This document shows positions 1-6,743 of a DNA stretch of 8,432 bases, in pieces; position 1 is the stretch's first letter, and every line of letters begins with the position of its first letter. The notes under the pieces were generated by a model. It saw only the letters and a program-made list of their open reading frames with translations. It was not told where the DNA came from and made no database searches. The stretch is from an uncultured Roseburia sp. (GTDB taxonomy: Bacteria > Bacillota > Clostridia > Lachnospirales > Lachnospiraceae), in contig CAKRLC010000110.1 in NCBI GenBank assembly GCA_934358955.1, positions 1 through 8,432 of the forward strand, given 5' to 3'. A program made the position numbers and the translations under genes.

Positions 1-17
1 AGGAAAGGAAGTAGGAT

Positions 18-914
18 ATGCTGGGAACAATTGATACAACAGAAACTGTGGATGTGCTTGCGGAAGCGCAGGCAGGAATTCAGGAGGTTGCGGAAAATCC
101 GGGGATCATCCGGACATATTTTGAAAATCTCGTGCCGGATCTGCTTAATTTTGCATTGCAGGTTGTAGTTGCGATTATTGTGTATGGGATTTCTGTCAAA
201 GTGATCTCGATGATCGTAAAGCTTGCCCGTAAAACGCTGGAACACAGAAACGCAGATGTGGGTGTGATACAGTTTTTATGCTCAGTTATAAAATATGGCT
301 TATATTTTATATTATTTATGGTGATCCTGAATTTATTCGGGGTTGCGACAACGTCAGCAGTAGCTGTGTTAGGTTCCTGTGGTGTGGCAGTGGGTCTGGC
401 ATTGCAGGGAAGTTTATCTAATTTTGCGGGCGGAGTGCTTATTTTATTGTTAAAACCGTTTGTAGTTGGGGATTATATTATAGAAGGCTCAAATGAGGGA
501 ACCGTTTATGAAATCTCTATTTTTTATACAAAATTAAAAACAGCGGATAATAAAGTTATCGTGATCCCAAATGGAAATTTATCGAACAGCAGTCTGACCA
601 ATATGTCCCATATGGACCGGAGAAGAGTGGATGTGGTGATCGGAATTGCTTATGAAGCGGACATCCGCACTGCAAAAGAAGTGTTGTATGAGGTTGCAGA
701 CAAAGACCCGGCAAGAATCAAAGAGGAAGAGCCGCTTGTCATTGTAGATAATCTTGGGGCATCGTCCGTAGATATCGGGGTGAGGATCTGGGTGCCGACA
801 GAGCTGTATTGGGAAGCAAAGTGGCGTCTGATGGAAAATATGAAATATGCGCTGGATGAGCACGGAATCTCTATCCCATATCCGCAGCTGGATGTCAAGA
901 TCAAGGAATCTTAA
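18..914 (+). CDS. mscS: MscS-family small-conductance mechanosensitive ion channel
   Basis: Predicted inner-membrane channel that opens under membrane tension and releases solutes during hypo-osmotic shock. Seen: 298 residues, close to the usual length of the minimal three-helix MscS family (E. coli MscS is 286). A polar N-terminus (1-40) is followed by hydrophobic segments at about 43-67, 84-108 and 112-146. The third carries the Gly/Ala-rich pore helix typical of the family (GLALQGSLSNFAGG, about 126-139), followed by KPF and GDYI at the start of the beta domain. The C-terminus has the family's IPYPQ motif at 286-290. The ATG at 18 follows a purine-rich stretch (AGGAAAGGAAGTAGGA, 1-16) that can serve as ribosome binding site. 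Its promoter lies outside the window. Family assignment is firm; the gating properties and the choice between MscS and a paralogue name such as YkuT/MscK-like cannot be decided here. Confidence 0.93.
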   Translation: MLGTIDTTETVDVLAEAQAGIQEVAENPGIIRTYFENLVPDLLNFALQVVVAIIVYGISVKVISMIVKLARKTLEHRNADVGVIQFLCSVIKYGLYFILFMVILNLFGVATTSAVAVLGSCGVAVGLALQGSLSNFAGGVLILLLKPFVVGDYIIEGSNEGTVYEISIFYTKLKTADNKVIVIPNGNLSNSSLTNMSHMDRRRVDVVIGIAYEADIRTAKEVLYEVADKDPARIKEEEPLVIVDNLGASSVDIGVRIWVPTELYWEAKWRLMENMKYALDEHGISIPYPQLDVKIKES

Positions 915-915
915 G

Positions 916-944
916 TTGCACAGATGAAAGTTATGAGGTATGAT
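916..944 (+). promoter_or_regulatory. Possible sigma-A promoter for the M16C peptidase-era unit
   Basis: TTGCAC (916-921) and TATGAT (939-944) are separated by 17 nt. The -10 matches consensus at 5 of 6 positions, the -35 at only 3 of 6. It begins 2 nt after the channel gene's stop and would start transcription near 951, about 68 nt upstream of the peptidase start. No terminator is visible between the channel gene and this site, so read-through is also possible. Confidence 0.4.
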
Positions 945-1004
945 GGTAGGAGTGCACAGTCTGGGCATAGACGGTGCGTAAGAGGGTAAAACAGAAAAAA
1001 GGAC

Positions 1005-1010
1005 AGGGAG
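1005..1010 (+). promoter_or_regulatory. Ribosome binding site that fixes the M16C peptidase start
   Basis: AGGGAG lies 8 nt upstream of the ATG at 1019. The in-frame GTG at 974, which would add 15 mostly basic and polar residues, has no comparable site in front of it, so 1019 is preferred. Confidence 0.7.
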
Positions 1011-1018
1011 AGAATAGA

Positions 1019-3931
1019 ATGCAGTTACAGGATTTAAAAGCATATGAGATCTTAGAGAAGAGACCGTTAAAGGATCTGAACTCAGAGGGGATCATTTTGC
1101 GTCATAAAAAGAGTGGAGCAAGGATTGCAGTGATCTCCAATGAGGATGACAATAAAGTCTTTTATATCGGATTCCGGACCCCGCCGGAAGATTCGACCGG
1201 AGTGGCACATATTATCGAGCATACCGTGCTTTGTGGATCGGAAAAGTATCCGGTGAAGGATCCGTTTGTTGAACTGGTGAAGGGATCTCTGAATACATTT
1301 TTAAATGCGATGACTTATCCGGAAAAGACGATTTATCCGATCGCAAGCTGCAATGCAAGAGATTTCCAGAATCTGATGAGCGTCTATATGGATGCAGTAT
1401 TCCATCCGAATATTTATAAATATAAAGAGATTTTCAGGCAGGAAGGCTGGCATTATGAGTTAGAGGACAAGGATGCCCCGGTTACAATCAATGGTGTTGT
1501 ATACAATGAGATGAAGGGTGCTTTCTCTTCTCCGGACGATGTTTTAAGCAGACAGATTTTAAATTCATTGTTTCCGGACACAACGTATGCGAATGTTTCA
1601 GGCGGGGATCCGGTCCATATTCCGGAGCTTTCTTATGAAGATTATCTTGATTTCCACCGCAGATATTATCATCCATGCAATTCTTATATTTATCTCTACG
1701 GAGATATGGATGTCGCAGAAAAATTAGACTGGATGGACCGGGAATATCTCGGAAAGTATGAGCAGATCGAGCTGGATTCTACGATCGCGATGCAAAAACC
1801 ATTTGAAAAGCCGATCGAGATCCGGCGCAAATATCCGATCGCATCGACGGATTCAGAGCAGGATCACACATATTTGTCTTACAATACAGTTGTTGGAACT
1901 GCGCTGGATGAGAAGCTATATGTTGCATTTGATATTTTGGACTATGCATTAGTCAGTGCACCGGGAGCCCCGTTAAAACAGGCATTGATCGATGCAGGGA
2001 TCGGATCAGAGATCACGGGAGGATATGACAGCGGAACCCTGCAGCCAACCTTTTCCATCATCGCGAAGAACACGAACGCACAAGAGAGAGATCATTTCCT
2101 GGCAGTGATCCGGGAAACATTAGAAAAGCTTGTGGCAGAAGGATTAAATAAAAAAGCATTGCTTGCAGGAATCAACAGTGCTGAATTCCGTTTCCGCGAG
2201 GCTGATTTTGGACAATTCCCGAAGGGACTGCTTTATGGAATTCAGTGCCTTGACAGCTGGTTGTATGATGATATGCGTCCATTTTTACATCTGGAAGCAA
2301 CAGATACCTATCGCTTCTTAAAAGAGCAGGTAGAGACCGATTATTTTGAACAACTGATCCAGAAGTATCTTCTGGATAACACGCATGCCTCTGTCGTGAT
2401 CATCGAGCCGGAGAAAGGGCTGAATGCGAAAACAGAACAGGAGCTGGAAGAAAAACTTGCTGCATATAAAGCGGGACTTTCCGATGCAGAGGTAGAACAG
2501 CTGATTGAAGAAACCAGACATCTGAAAGAATATCAGGAAACACCGTCAGACAGGGAAGCACTTGAGACGATCCCGATGCTTTCCAGAGAAGATATGACAA
2601 AAGAAGCCGCGCCGCTTTATAACGAAGAGCGGATGGTTGGCAATGTTCCGCTTATTTTCCATGATATTTTTTCAAATGGGATCATTTATCTGTCCATGCT
2701 GTTTGATGTAAAGCATATCCCGGCAGAGGATATTCCATATCTTGGCATTTTAAAAGGTGTACTTGGATATATGGATACCGAAAGCTATTCCTACGCAGAT
2801 TTCTCCAATGAAGTGAATATCCATACAGGTGGAATCGGCTGTTCGATCGGTGTCTATCCGGGCGTGAAGAATGCAGAGGATTTTGAAGTGAAATACGAAG
2901 TGCACACAAAGGCACTTTACGGAAAGCTTCCGGATGCGATCCATCTGATCGATGAGATGTTGTTTGCATCCAAGTTAGAGGACGAAAAACGGCTCTATGA
3001 GATCATTGCAGAGCAGAGATCCAAATTACAGGTGAGCATCAGTGCGGCAGGCCATTCTGTAGCAGCCGTCCGTGCGATGACTTATTTCTCAAAGGCAGCA
3101 GCCTATAAAGATACGATCACTTATTACAGACTGTTGTGTGACTTAGAAGCAGGCTTTGCAGACAAAAAAGAGATGCTCATAGCCAAATTAAAACAGCTGG
3201 CAGAACAGATTTTTGCATCCGGCAATGTGATGCTCAGCGTGACCTGTGACCGCGAAGGGCTTGCCGTGACAGAAAAAGAGATTGGTGGACTGCTTACACA
3301 TCTGCATGAAACATGTACCGGAAAAACACCTGCAAAGATTTGTCCGGTAAAGAAGAATGAAGGCTTTATGGATGCTTCCCAAGTACAGTATGTGGCAAGA
3401 GCCGGCAATTTCCGCGCACACGGCTATGATTATCATGGAGCATTGCGGATTTTAAAGGTCATTATGGAATATGATTATCTCTGGATCAATGTCCGCGTAA
3501 AAGGCGGGGCATACGGTTGTATGAACGGCTGCCGTAAGAACGGGGACGTATATTTTGTCTCTTACCGTGATCCGAATCTGGAAAAGACAAATGAGATTTA
3601 TGATAAGATCCCGGAATACATCGGTCAGTTTGATGCGGATGAGAGGGATATGACCAAATATATCATCGGAACGATCAGCGATATGGATACACCGATGAAT
3701 CCGAGCACCAAGGGAGACCGTTCCATGGCAGCTTACCTGCAGGATATAACGTATGAAGAGCTTCAGCAGGAACGTGATCAGGTGATCGGTGCGCAGGCGG
3801 AGGATATCCGGAACTTGAAAGACCTGATCGCATCTGTCCTTGATGAGAACAATCTCTGTGTCATCGGAAATGAAGGAGTATTACAGGAACAGAAGGAAAT
3901 GTTCTTTGAATTAAAGCATTTAAACGCATAA
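1019..3931 (+). CDS. M16C-family zinc metalloprotease (presequence protease PreP/Cym1-like)
   Basis: Predicted cytoplasmic zinc peptidase that encloses and degrades short unfolded peptides, as in mitochondrial/plastid PreP and yeast Cym1. Seen, numbering from the ATG at 1019: 970 residues, the usual size of the single-chain M16C subfamily. The inverted zinc motif HIIEH is at 64-68 (His64 and His68 as ligands, Glu67 as catalytic base). The third ligand is Glu164 in NEMKGA, 97 residues after the catalytic Glu, the same spacing as in plant PreP. The C-terminal half has Arg826 and Tyr832 in RVKGGAY, the conserved pair that completes the active site. So both halves look catalytically complete. Expected domain order is M16 N-terminal, M16 C-terminal-like, M16C-associated, then the second M16 pair. 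No signal peptide or membrane segment is seen, so it is inferred to act in the cytoplasm. Era follows after 14 nt, so co-transcription is likely. The true bacterial substrate is not known from sequence. Confidence 0.93.
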   Translation: MQLQDLKAYEILEKRPLKDLNSEGIILRHKKSGARIAVISNEDDNKVFYIGFRTPPEDSTGVAHIIEHTVLCGSEKYPVKDPFVELVKGSLNTFLNAMTYPEKTIYPIASCNARDFQNLMSVYMDAVFHPNIYKYKEIFRQEGWHYELEDKDAPVTINGVVYNEMKGAFSSPDDVLSRQILNSLFPDTTYANVSGGDPVHIPELSYEDYLDFHRRYYHPCNSYIYLYGDMDVAEKLDWMDREYLGKYEQIELDSTIAMQKPFEKPIEIRRKYPIASTDSEQDHTYLSYNTVVGTALDEKLYVAFDILDYALVSAPGAPLKQALIDAGIGSEITGGYDSGTLQPTFSIIAKNTNAQERDHFLAVIRETLEKLVAEGLNKKALLAGINSAEFRFREADFGQFPKGLLYGIQCLDSWLYDDMRPFLHLEATDTYRFLKEQVETDYFEQLIQKYLLDNTHASVVIIEPEKGLNAKTEQELEEKLAAYKAGLSDAEVEQLIEETRHLKEYQETPSDREALETIPMLSREDMTKEAAPLYNEERMVGNVPLIFHDIFSNGIIYLSMLFDVKHIPAEDIPYLGILKGVLGYMDTESYSYADFSNEVNIHTGGIGCSIGVYPGVKNAEDFEVKYEVHTKALYGKLPDAIHLIDEMLFASKLEDEKRLYEIIAEQRSKLQVSISAAGHSVAAVRAMTYFSKAAAYKDTITYYRLLCDLEAGFADKKEMLIAKLKQLAEQIFASGNVMLSVTCDREGLAVTEKEIGGLLTHLHETCTGKTPAKICPVKKNEGFMDASQVQYVARAGNFRAHGYDYHGALRILKVIMEYDYLWINVRVKGGAYGCMNGCRKNGDVYFVSYRDPNLEKTNEIYDKIPEYIGQFDADERDMTKYIIGTISDMDTPMNPSTKGDRSMAAYLQDITYEELQQERDQVIGAQAEDIRNLKDLIASVLDENNLCVIGNEGVLQEQKEMFFELKHLNA

Positions 3932-3945
3932 GAGGAAAAAAGAGT

Positions 3946-4854
3946 ATGAATGAAAATTTTAAATCCGGTTTTGTAACAATCATCGGACGCCCGAACGTTG
4001 GAAAATCAACGTTAATGAACCACCTGATCGGACAGAAGATTGCGATCACATCCAAAAAACCACAGACGACAAGAAACCGTATCCAGACAGTTTATACGGA
4101 TATGGAGCGCGGTCAGATCGTATTCCTTGACACACCGGGAATCCACAAAGCAAAGAATAAGCTTGGGGAATATATGGTAAATGTGGCTGAGCACACACTG
4201 AATGAGGTAGATGTGATCCTCTGGCTTGTAGAGCCATCCAATTTTATCGGGGCTGGAGAGCAGCACATTGTAGAGGAACTGAAAAAAGTAAAGACACCGG
4301 TGATCTTAATTATCAATAAAATTGATATGGCTGACCGTGAAAAAGTGGCAGAATACATTGACACGTACCGCAAGGTATATGATTTTGCAGAGATCATCCC
4401 GGCTTCTGCGCTGCGTGCGAAGAACCTGGATACAGTGATCGATATGATCTTTAAATATCTTCCATACGGGCCACAGTTTTATGATGAAGATACGATCACA
4501 GACCAGCCGGAACGTGCGATCGTGGCAGAGATCATCCGTGAAAAGGCATTGCATGCGTTAGACGAAGAGATCCCACACGGAATCGCAGTGTATATTGACC
4601 AGATGAAAACACGCCGCGGACAGAATATCGTGGATATTGACGCAACGATCGTCTGCGAGCGCGATTCCCATAAAGGAATTATCATTGGCAAGGGCGGGGC
4701 GATGTTAAAGAAGATCGGAAGCAATGCCAGATATGAGATCGAGCATCTCTTAGAGCAGAAGGTAAATTTAAAGCTCTGGGTCAAAGTGAAAAAAGACTGG
4801 CGTGACAGTGATTTCCTGATCAAAAACTTTGGCTATAACAAAGATGAGATTTAA
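3946..4854 (+). CDS. era: GTPase Era, 16S rRNA-binding ribosome assembly factor
   Basis: Essential-type GTPase that binds near the 3' end of 16S rRNA and helps mature the 30S subunit, linking ribosome assembly to growth. Seen: 302 residues, standard for Era. The GTPase motifs are all present: G1 GRPNVGKST at 14-22, G2 with TTRNR at 41-45, G3 DTPG at 62-65, G4 NKID at 124-127, G5 SAL at 154-156. The C-terminal KH domain carries the IIGKGG RNA-binding loop, with GKGG at 248-251. The ribosome binding site AGAGGA (3931-3936) overlaps the end of the peptidase stop codon and the intergenic gap is 14 nt, so the two genes are probably co-transcribed. The yqzL-like gene and recO follow in the same direction, the usual Firmicute order. 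Confidence 0.98.
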   Translation: MNENFKSGFVTIIGRPNVGKSTLMNHLIGQKIAITSKKPQTTRNRIQTVYTDMERGQIVFLDTPGIHKAKNKLGEYMVNVAEHTLNEVDVILWLVEPSNFIGAGEQHIVEELKKVKTPVILIINKIDMADREKVAEYIDTYRKVYDFAEIIPASALRAKNLDTVIDMIFKYLPYGPQFYDEDTITDQPERAIVAEIIREKALHALDEEIPHGIAVYIDQMKTRRGQNIVDIDATIVCERDSHKGIIIGKGGAMLKKIGSNARYEIEHLLEQKVNLKLWVKVKKDWRDSDFLIKNFGYNKDEI

Positions 4855-4942
4855 GAAAAGCTGGAAATGTTTGTCTGTATAAATGTTTTTTTCATGCAAA
4901 TCCTACTTACATAAACAGGCGCAAATGTGCAGCCGAAGATGT

Positions 4943-4948
4943 GGAGGA
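4943..4948 (+). promoter_or_regulatory. Strong ribosome binding site of the yqzL-like gene
   Basis: GGAGGA lies 6 nt upstream of the ATG at 4955. It is one of the best Shine-Dalgarno sequences in the window and is the main argument that the 55-codon frame behind it is translated. Confidence 0.75.
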
Positions 4949-4954
4949 TGAGCA

Positions 4955-5122
4955 ATGGAGAAAACCTGGGATACCTTCTGGAAAACAGGAAAAGTGGACG
5001 ATTATCTGAATTTATGCAGAAATACAATAGACAGCACAGAGAGTAAGGAACGGAATACGAAACAGAATGGGACAGAATCTTGTAGTGACCGCGATGGTCT
5101 TAAATGTGATGCCGATCGGTGA
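4955..5122 (+). CDS. yqzL: YqzL-like small protein between era and recO
   Basis: Function unknown. Seen: a 55-codon frame starting MEKTWDTFWKTGKVDDYLNL, with a strong GGAGGA site 6 nt upstream. From memory, YqzL of Bacillus is a protein of roughly 45-50 residues encoded between era and recO, with an N-terminal TW..F..TG..D.YL pattern. The pattern here (Thr4-Trp5, Phe8, Thr11-Gly12, Tyr17-Leu18) and the location both fit. The C-terminal part (about 30-55) is polar and looks unconserved; its last 18 codons overlap the start of recO in another frame (5067-5122), which suggests translational coupling. No signal peptide or membrane segment. It is short enough to be missed by length-filtered gene callers. 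Remaining doubt: the family call rests on a short motif and gene position, without an alignment. Confidence 0.75.
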   Translation: MEKTWDTFWKTGKVDDYLNLCRNTIDSTESKERNTKQNGTESCSDRDGLKCDADR

Positions 5123-5840
5123 ATATGACAAGAGAATAATGCTGCTGACAAGTGAGCGCGGGAAGATCACTGCATTTGCAAGGGGAGCGCGAAGACCGAA
5201 CAGCCAGCTTCTTGCAGCAACGAATCCATTTGTGTTCGGGGAGTTTGAATTATTCGAGGGACGGTCTTCTTACACCGTGTCTAAGGTGACGGTAAAGAAT
5301 TATTTCAGAGAGCTTTCAGAAGATTTTGAAGCAGCTTATTATGGATTTTATTTCCTGGAATTTGCAGATTATTATTGTCAGGAAAACAGTGATGAAAAAG
5401 AGATGTTAAAGCTTTTATACCAGTCATTGCGGGCGCTGGAAAGCCCGTCGTTTGATCACCGGCTGGTGCGTGTGGTTTTTGAACTGAAGGCGATCGCGAT
5501 CAACGGGGAAGCACCGAATGTTTTTTCGTGCGCAGGCTGTGGGACAAAAGAGGAGCTTTTGTATTTTTCTGCCAGGAGGGCATGTGTGCTTTGCAAAGCA
5601 TGCATACACAGGCAGGAAATACATGGCGGGACAGAACTTTACCGCAGGCAGGAGGAGTCGACCATTTATACGATGCAGTACATTATCGCATCACCGGTCA
5701 CGAAGCTGTATACATTTTCCGTATCGCAGAAGGTGTTAGGGGAGTTGATACAAAATCTCAATGAGTACCGGAAATTCTACATAGAACATACATTTAAATC
5801 ATTAAAAATACTGGAAGAAATGACTTCATGCAAGATTTGA
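5067..5840 (+). CDS. recO: DNA repair protein RecO
   Basis: Recombination mediator of the RecFOR pathway: it binds single-stranded DNA and SSB, anneals complementary strands and, with RecR, helps load RecA on gapped DNA. Seen: 257 residues, normal length. The N-terminal OB-fold region (about 1-80) shows the family pattern YDKRIMLLTSERGKITAFARGARRPNS (key residues Tyr-Asp-Lys, Glu-Arg-Gly-Lys and Ala-Arg-Gly-Ala-Arg). The helical C-terminal domain holds a zinc-finger-like cluster, Cys155-x2-Cys158 and Cys176-x2-Cys179, plus an extra Cys173. The ATG at 5067 keeps the family's N-terminal strand intact; the next ATG at 5094 would cut it. The nearest Shine-Dalgarno-like sequence (TAAGGAA, 5044-5050) is 16 nt away, too far to be efficient, so expression probably relies on coupling to the overlapping yqzL-like frame. 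Confidence 0.96.
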   Translation: MGQNLVVTAMVLNVMPIGEYDKRIMLLTSERGKITAFARGARRPNSQLLAATNPFVFGEFELFEGRSSYTVSKVTVKNYFRELSEDFEAAYYGFYFLEFADYYCQENSDEKEMLKLLYQSLRALESPSFDHRLVRVVFELKAIAINGEAPNVFSCAGCGTKEELLYFSARRACVLCKACIHRQEIHGGTELYRRQEESTIYTMQYIIASPVTKLYTFSVSQKVLGELIQNLNEYRKFYIEHTFKSLKILEEMTSCKI

Positions 5841-5841
5841 G

Positions 5842-5870
5842 TTGAAATCAAATCCTAAAAATTGTATAAT
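5842..5870 (+). promoter_or_regulatory. Sigma-A promoter for the lipoprotein-glyS unit
   Basis: TTGAAA (5842-5847) and a perfect TATAAT (5865-5870) are separated by exactly 17 nt, with T-rich sequence just upstream of the -10. The -35 begins 2 nt after the recO stop codon. Transcription would start near 5877, about 44 nt before the lipoprotein start. This is the best promoter in the window, and it makes the lipoprotein and glyS a unit separate from era-recO. Confidence 0.85.
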
Positions 5871-5883
5871 ATCAAAGATTTCA

Positions 5884-5902
5884 CATCCACGGGCAATGGA
5901 TG
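5884..5902 (+). repeat. Small hairpin in the lipoprotein 5' leader
   Basis: CATCCA (5884-5889) and TGGATG (5897-5902) form a perfect 6-bp inverted repeat around a 7-nt loop. It sits between the predicted transcription start and the ribosome binding site at 5908-5914. There is no U-tract, so it is not a terminator. It may be chance or a short 5' stabilising stem. Confidence 0.35.
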
Positions 5903-5920
5903 CCTGCGGAAGGAAACAGA

Positions 5921-6709
5921 ATGGAGTTTGGTAGCATGAAGAGATTAAGATGTATGAGCCTGTCATTGCTCCTGTGTGCCGGAATGTTTGCCGGGTGCGG
6001 CAAGGAAGCGGACGCAGATACGAATACGGTGTGCGTTGCGAAAAACGGAACGGTGACATCGATCGACGTAGAGAGCCTGGATCAGGATTATTATGACGGA
6101 GAAGAGCTGGAAGCTTTTGTCGATGCGGCAATTGAAGAATATAATGCTGCAAATGAAAAGAATGCGGTTGAATTAAAAGACCTGACTGTAGGCGATGGTT
6201 TGGCAAAGCTAAAGCTGAAATACAAATCAACCGAGGACTATACTGCATTTAACGGAATTCCGCTGTTTCAGGGCAAAGTCGTTACAGCACAGGCAGCCGG
6301 ATATGATTTTGATACGGATTTTGCTGGTATTGCAAAGGACGGCAGCGTCACAGGTGTGACAAAGGACGAGATCCTTGCGCAGGAAGATCTGAAGGTTGTC
6401 ATTATAAAGGCGAATACGGATGTGAAGATCGACGGCAGGATTTTATATGTCTCCTGTGATAATGTAACCGTTACAGGAAAGGATTCTGTTTCCATTAAAG
6501 AAGGAACCGGGATTGAAAAGACATGGACAACACAGGCAGAGGAAGTGCCTTCCACTGAGGAGGTCACCGCGACAGAGGGCATGGAAGATGCAGAAGATGT
6601 AGTCGAAGGTGAGATCGTTATCGATCCGGAATATGCAGTGACAGAGGATACTGTAACGAACCTGACCGGGGATGTTACCGATATTTATACTTATATTATT
6701 TATAAATAA
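5921..6709 (+). CDS. Putative lipoprotein of unknown function, upstream of glyS
   Basis: I do not recognise a named family. Seen, from the ATG at 5921 (GGAAGGA at 5908-5914, 6 nt upstream): 262 residues. Residues 6-25 form a signal peptide with basic start (MKRLR) and hydrophobic core, ending in FAGC, a lipobox with Cys26 as the lipidation site; Phe at -3 is slightly unusual. The mature part is soluble and acidic: a YYDGEELEAFVDAAIEEYNAAN stretch (about 57-78, key Tyr-Tyr and Glu-rich helix), beta-rich segments (about 85-200), a Glu/Thr-rich low-complexity stretch (about 207-232), and a terminal YTYIIYK. It is inferred to be anchored outside the membrane. Other in-frame starts are ATG 5900 (no binding site, inside a hairpin) and ATG 5936 (directly at MKRLR, but 21 nt from the binding site). 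GlyS follows after 34 nt with no promoter between them, so co-transcription is likely. Not enough is visible to suggest a ligand or enzyme activity. Confidence 0.85.
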   Translation: MEFGSMKRLRCMSLSLLLCAGMFAGCGKEADADTNTVCVAKNGTVTSIDVESLDQDYYDGEELEAFVDAAIEEYNAANEKNAVELKDLTVGDGLAKLKLKYKSTEDYTAFNGIPLFQGKVVTAQAAGYDFDTDFAGIAKDGSVTGVTKDEILAQEDLKVVIIKANTDVKIDGRILYVSCDNVTVTGKDSVSIKEGTGIEKTWTTQAEEVPSTEEVTATEGMEDAEDVVEGEIVIDPEYAVTEDTVTNLTGDVTDIYTYIIYK

Positions 6710-6730
6710 AAAGTGAAAATAACAGAATGT

Positions 6731-6736
6731 GAGGAA
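6731..6736 (+). promoter_or_regulatory. Ribosome binding site that fixes the glyS start
   Basis: GAGGAA lies 7 nt before the ATG at 6744. The in-frame GTG at 6729 would overlap this site and has none of its own, so the start is taken at 6744, which also gives the usual GlyRS N-terminus. Confidence 0.75.
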
Positions 6737-6743
6737 TGGAATT

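Noticed and set aside
916..959. Short direct repeat TGCACAG behind the channel gene (919-925 and 953-959)
   Set aside because: Seven bases in two copies, with no further copies or symmetry; most likely chance.
924..989. 21-codon frame starting ATG AAA GTT in the gap before the M16C peptidase
   Set aside because: No ribosome binding site, no recognisable motif, and it runs across the peptidase's own binding region.
974..1018. N-terminal extension of the M16C peptidase from a GTG at 974
   Set aside because: The added 15 residues are basic and polar and unlike the family start, while the ATG at 1019 has a well-spaced AGGGAG site.
579..1043. Long antisense frames, such as the 154-codon one opposite the channel gene and others opposite era, glyS and the peptidase
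   Set aside because: They lie opposite well-identified genes, show no family motifs or ribosome binding sites, and have compositions typical of shadow frames.
4855..4954. Possible terminator or promoter in the 100-nt gap between era and the yqzL-like gene
   Set aside because: A run of seven T (4886-4892) has no stable stem before it, and the CTGT/ACAG pairing around it is interrupted. TATAAA at 4878 lacks a -35 at a suitable distance.
5587..5600. 14-bp perfect palindrome TGCTTTGCAAAGCA
   Set aside because: It lies inside the recO zinc-finger codons (Cys/Lys/Ala), occurs once and has no partner site; best explained by the coding sequence.
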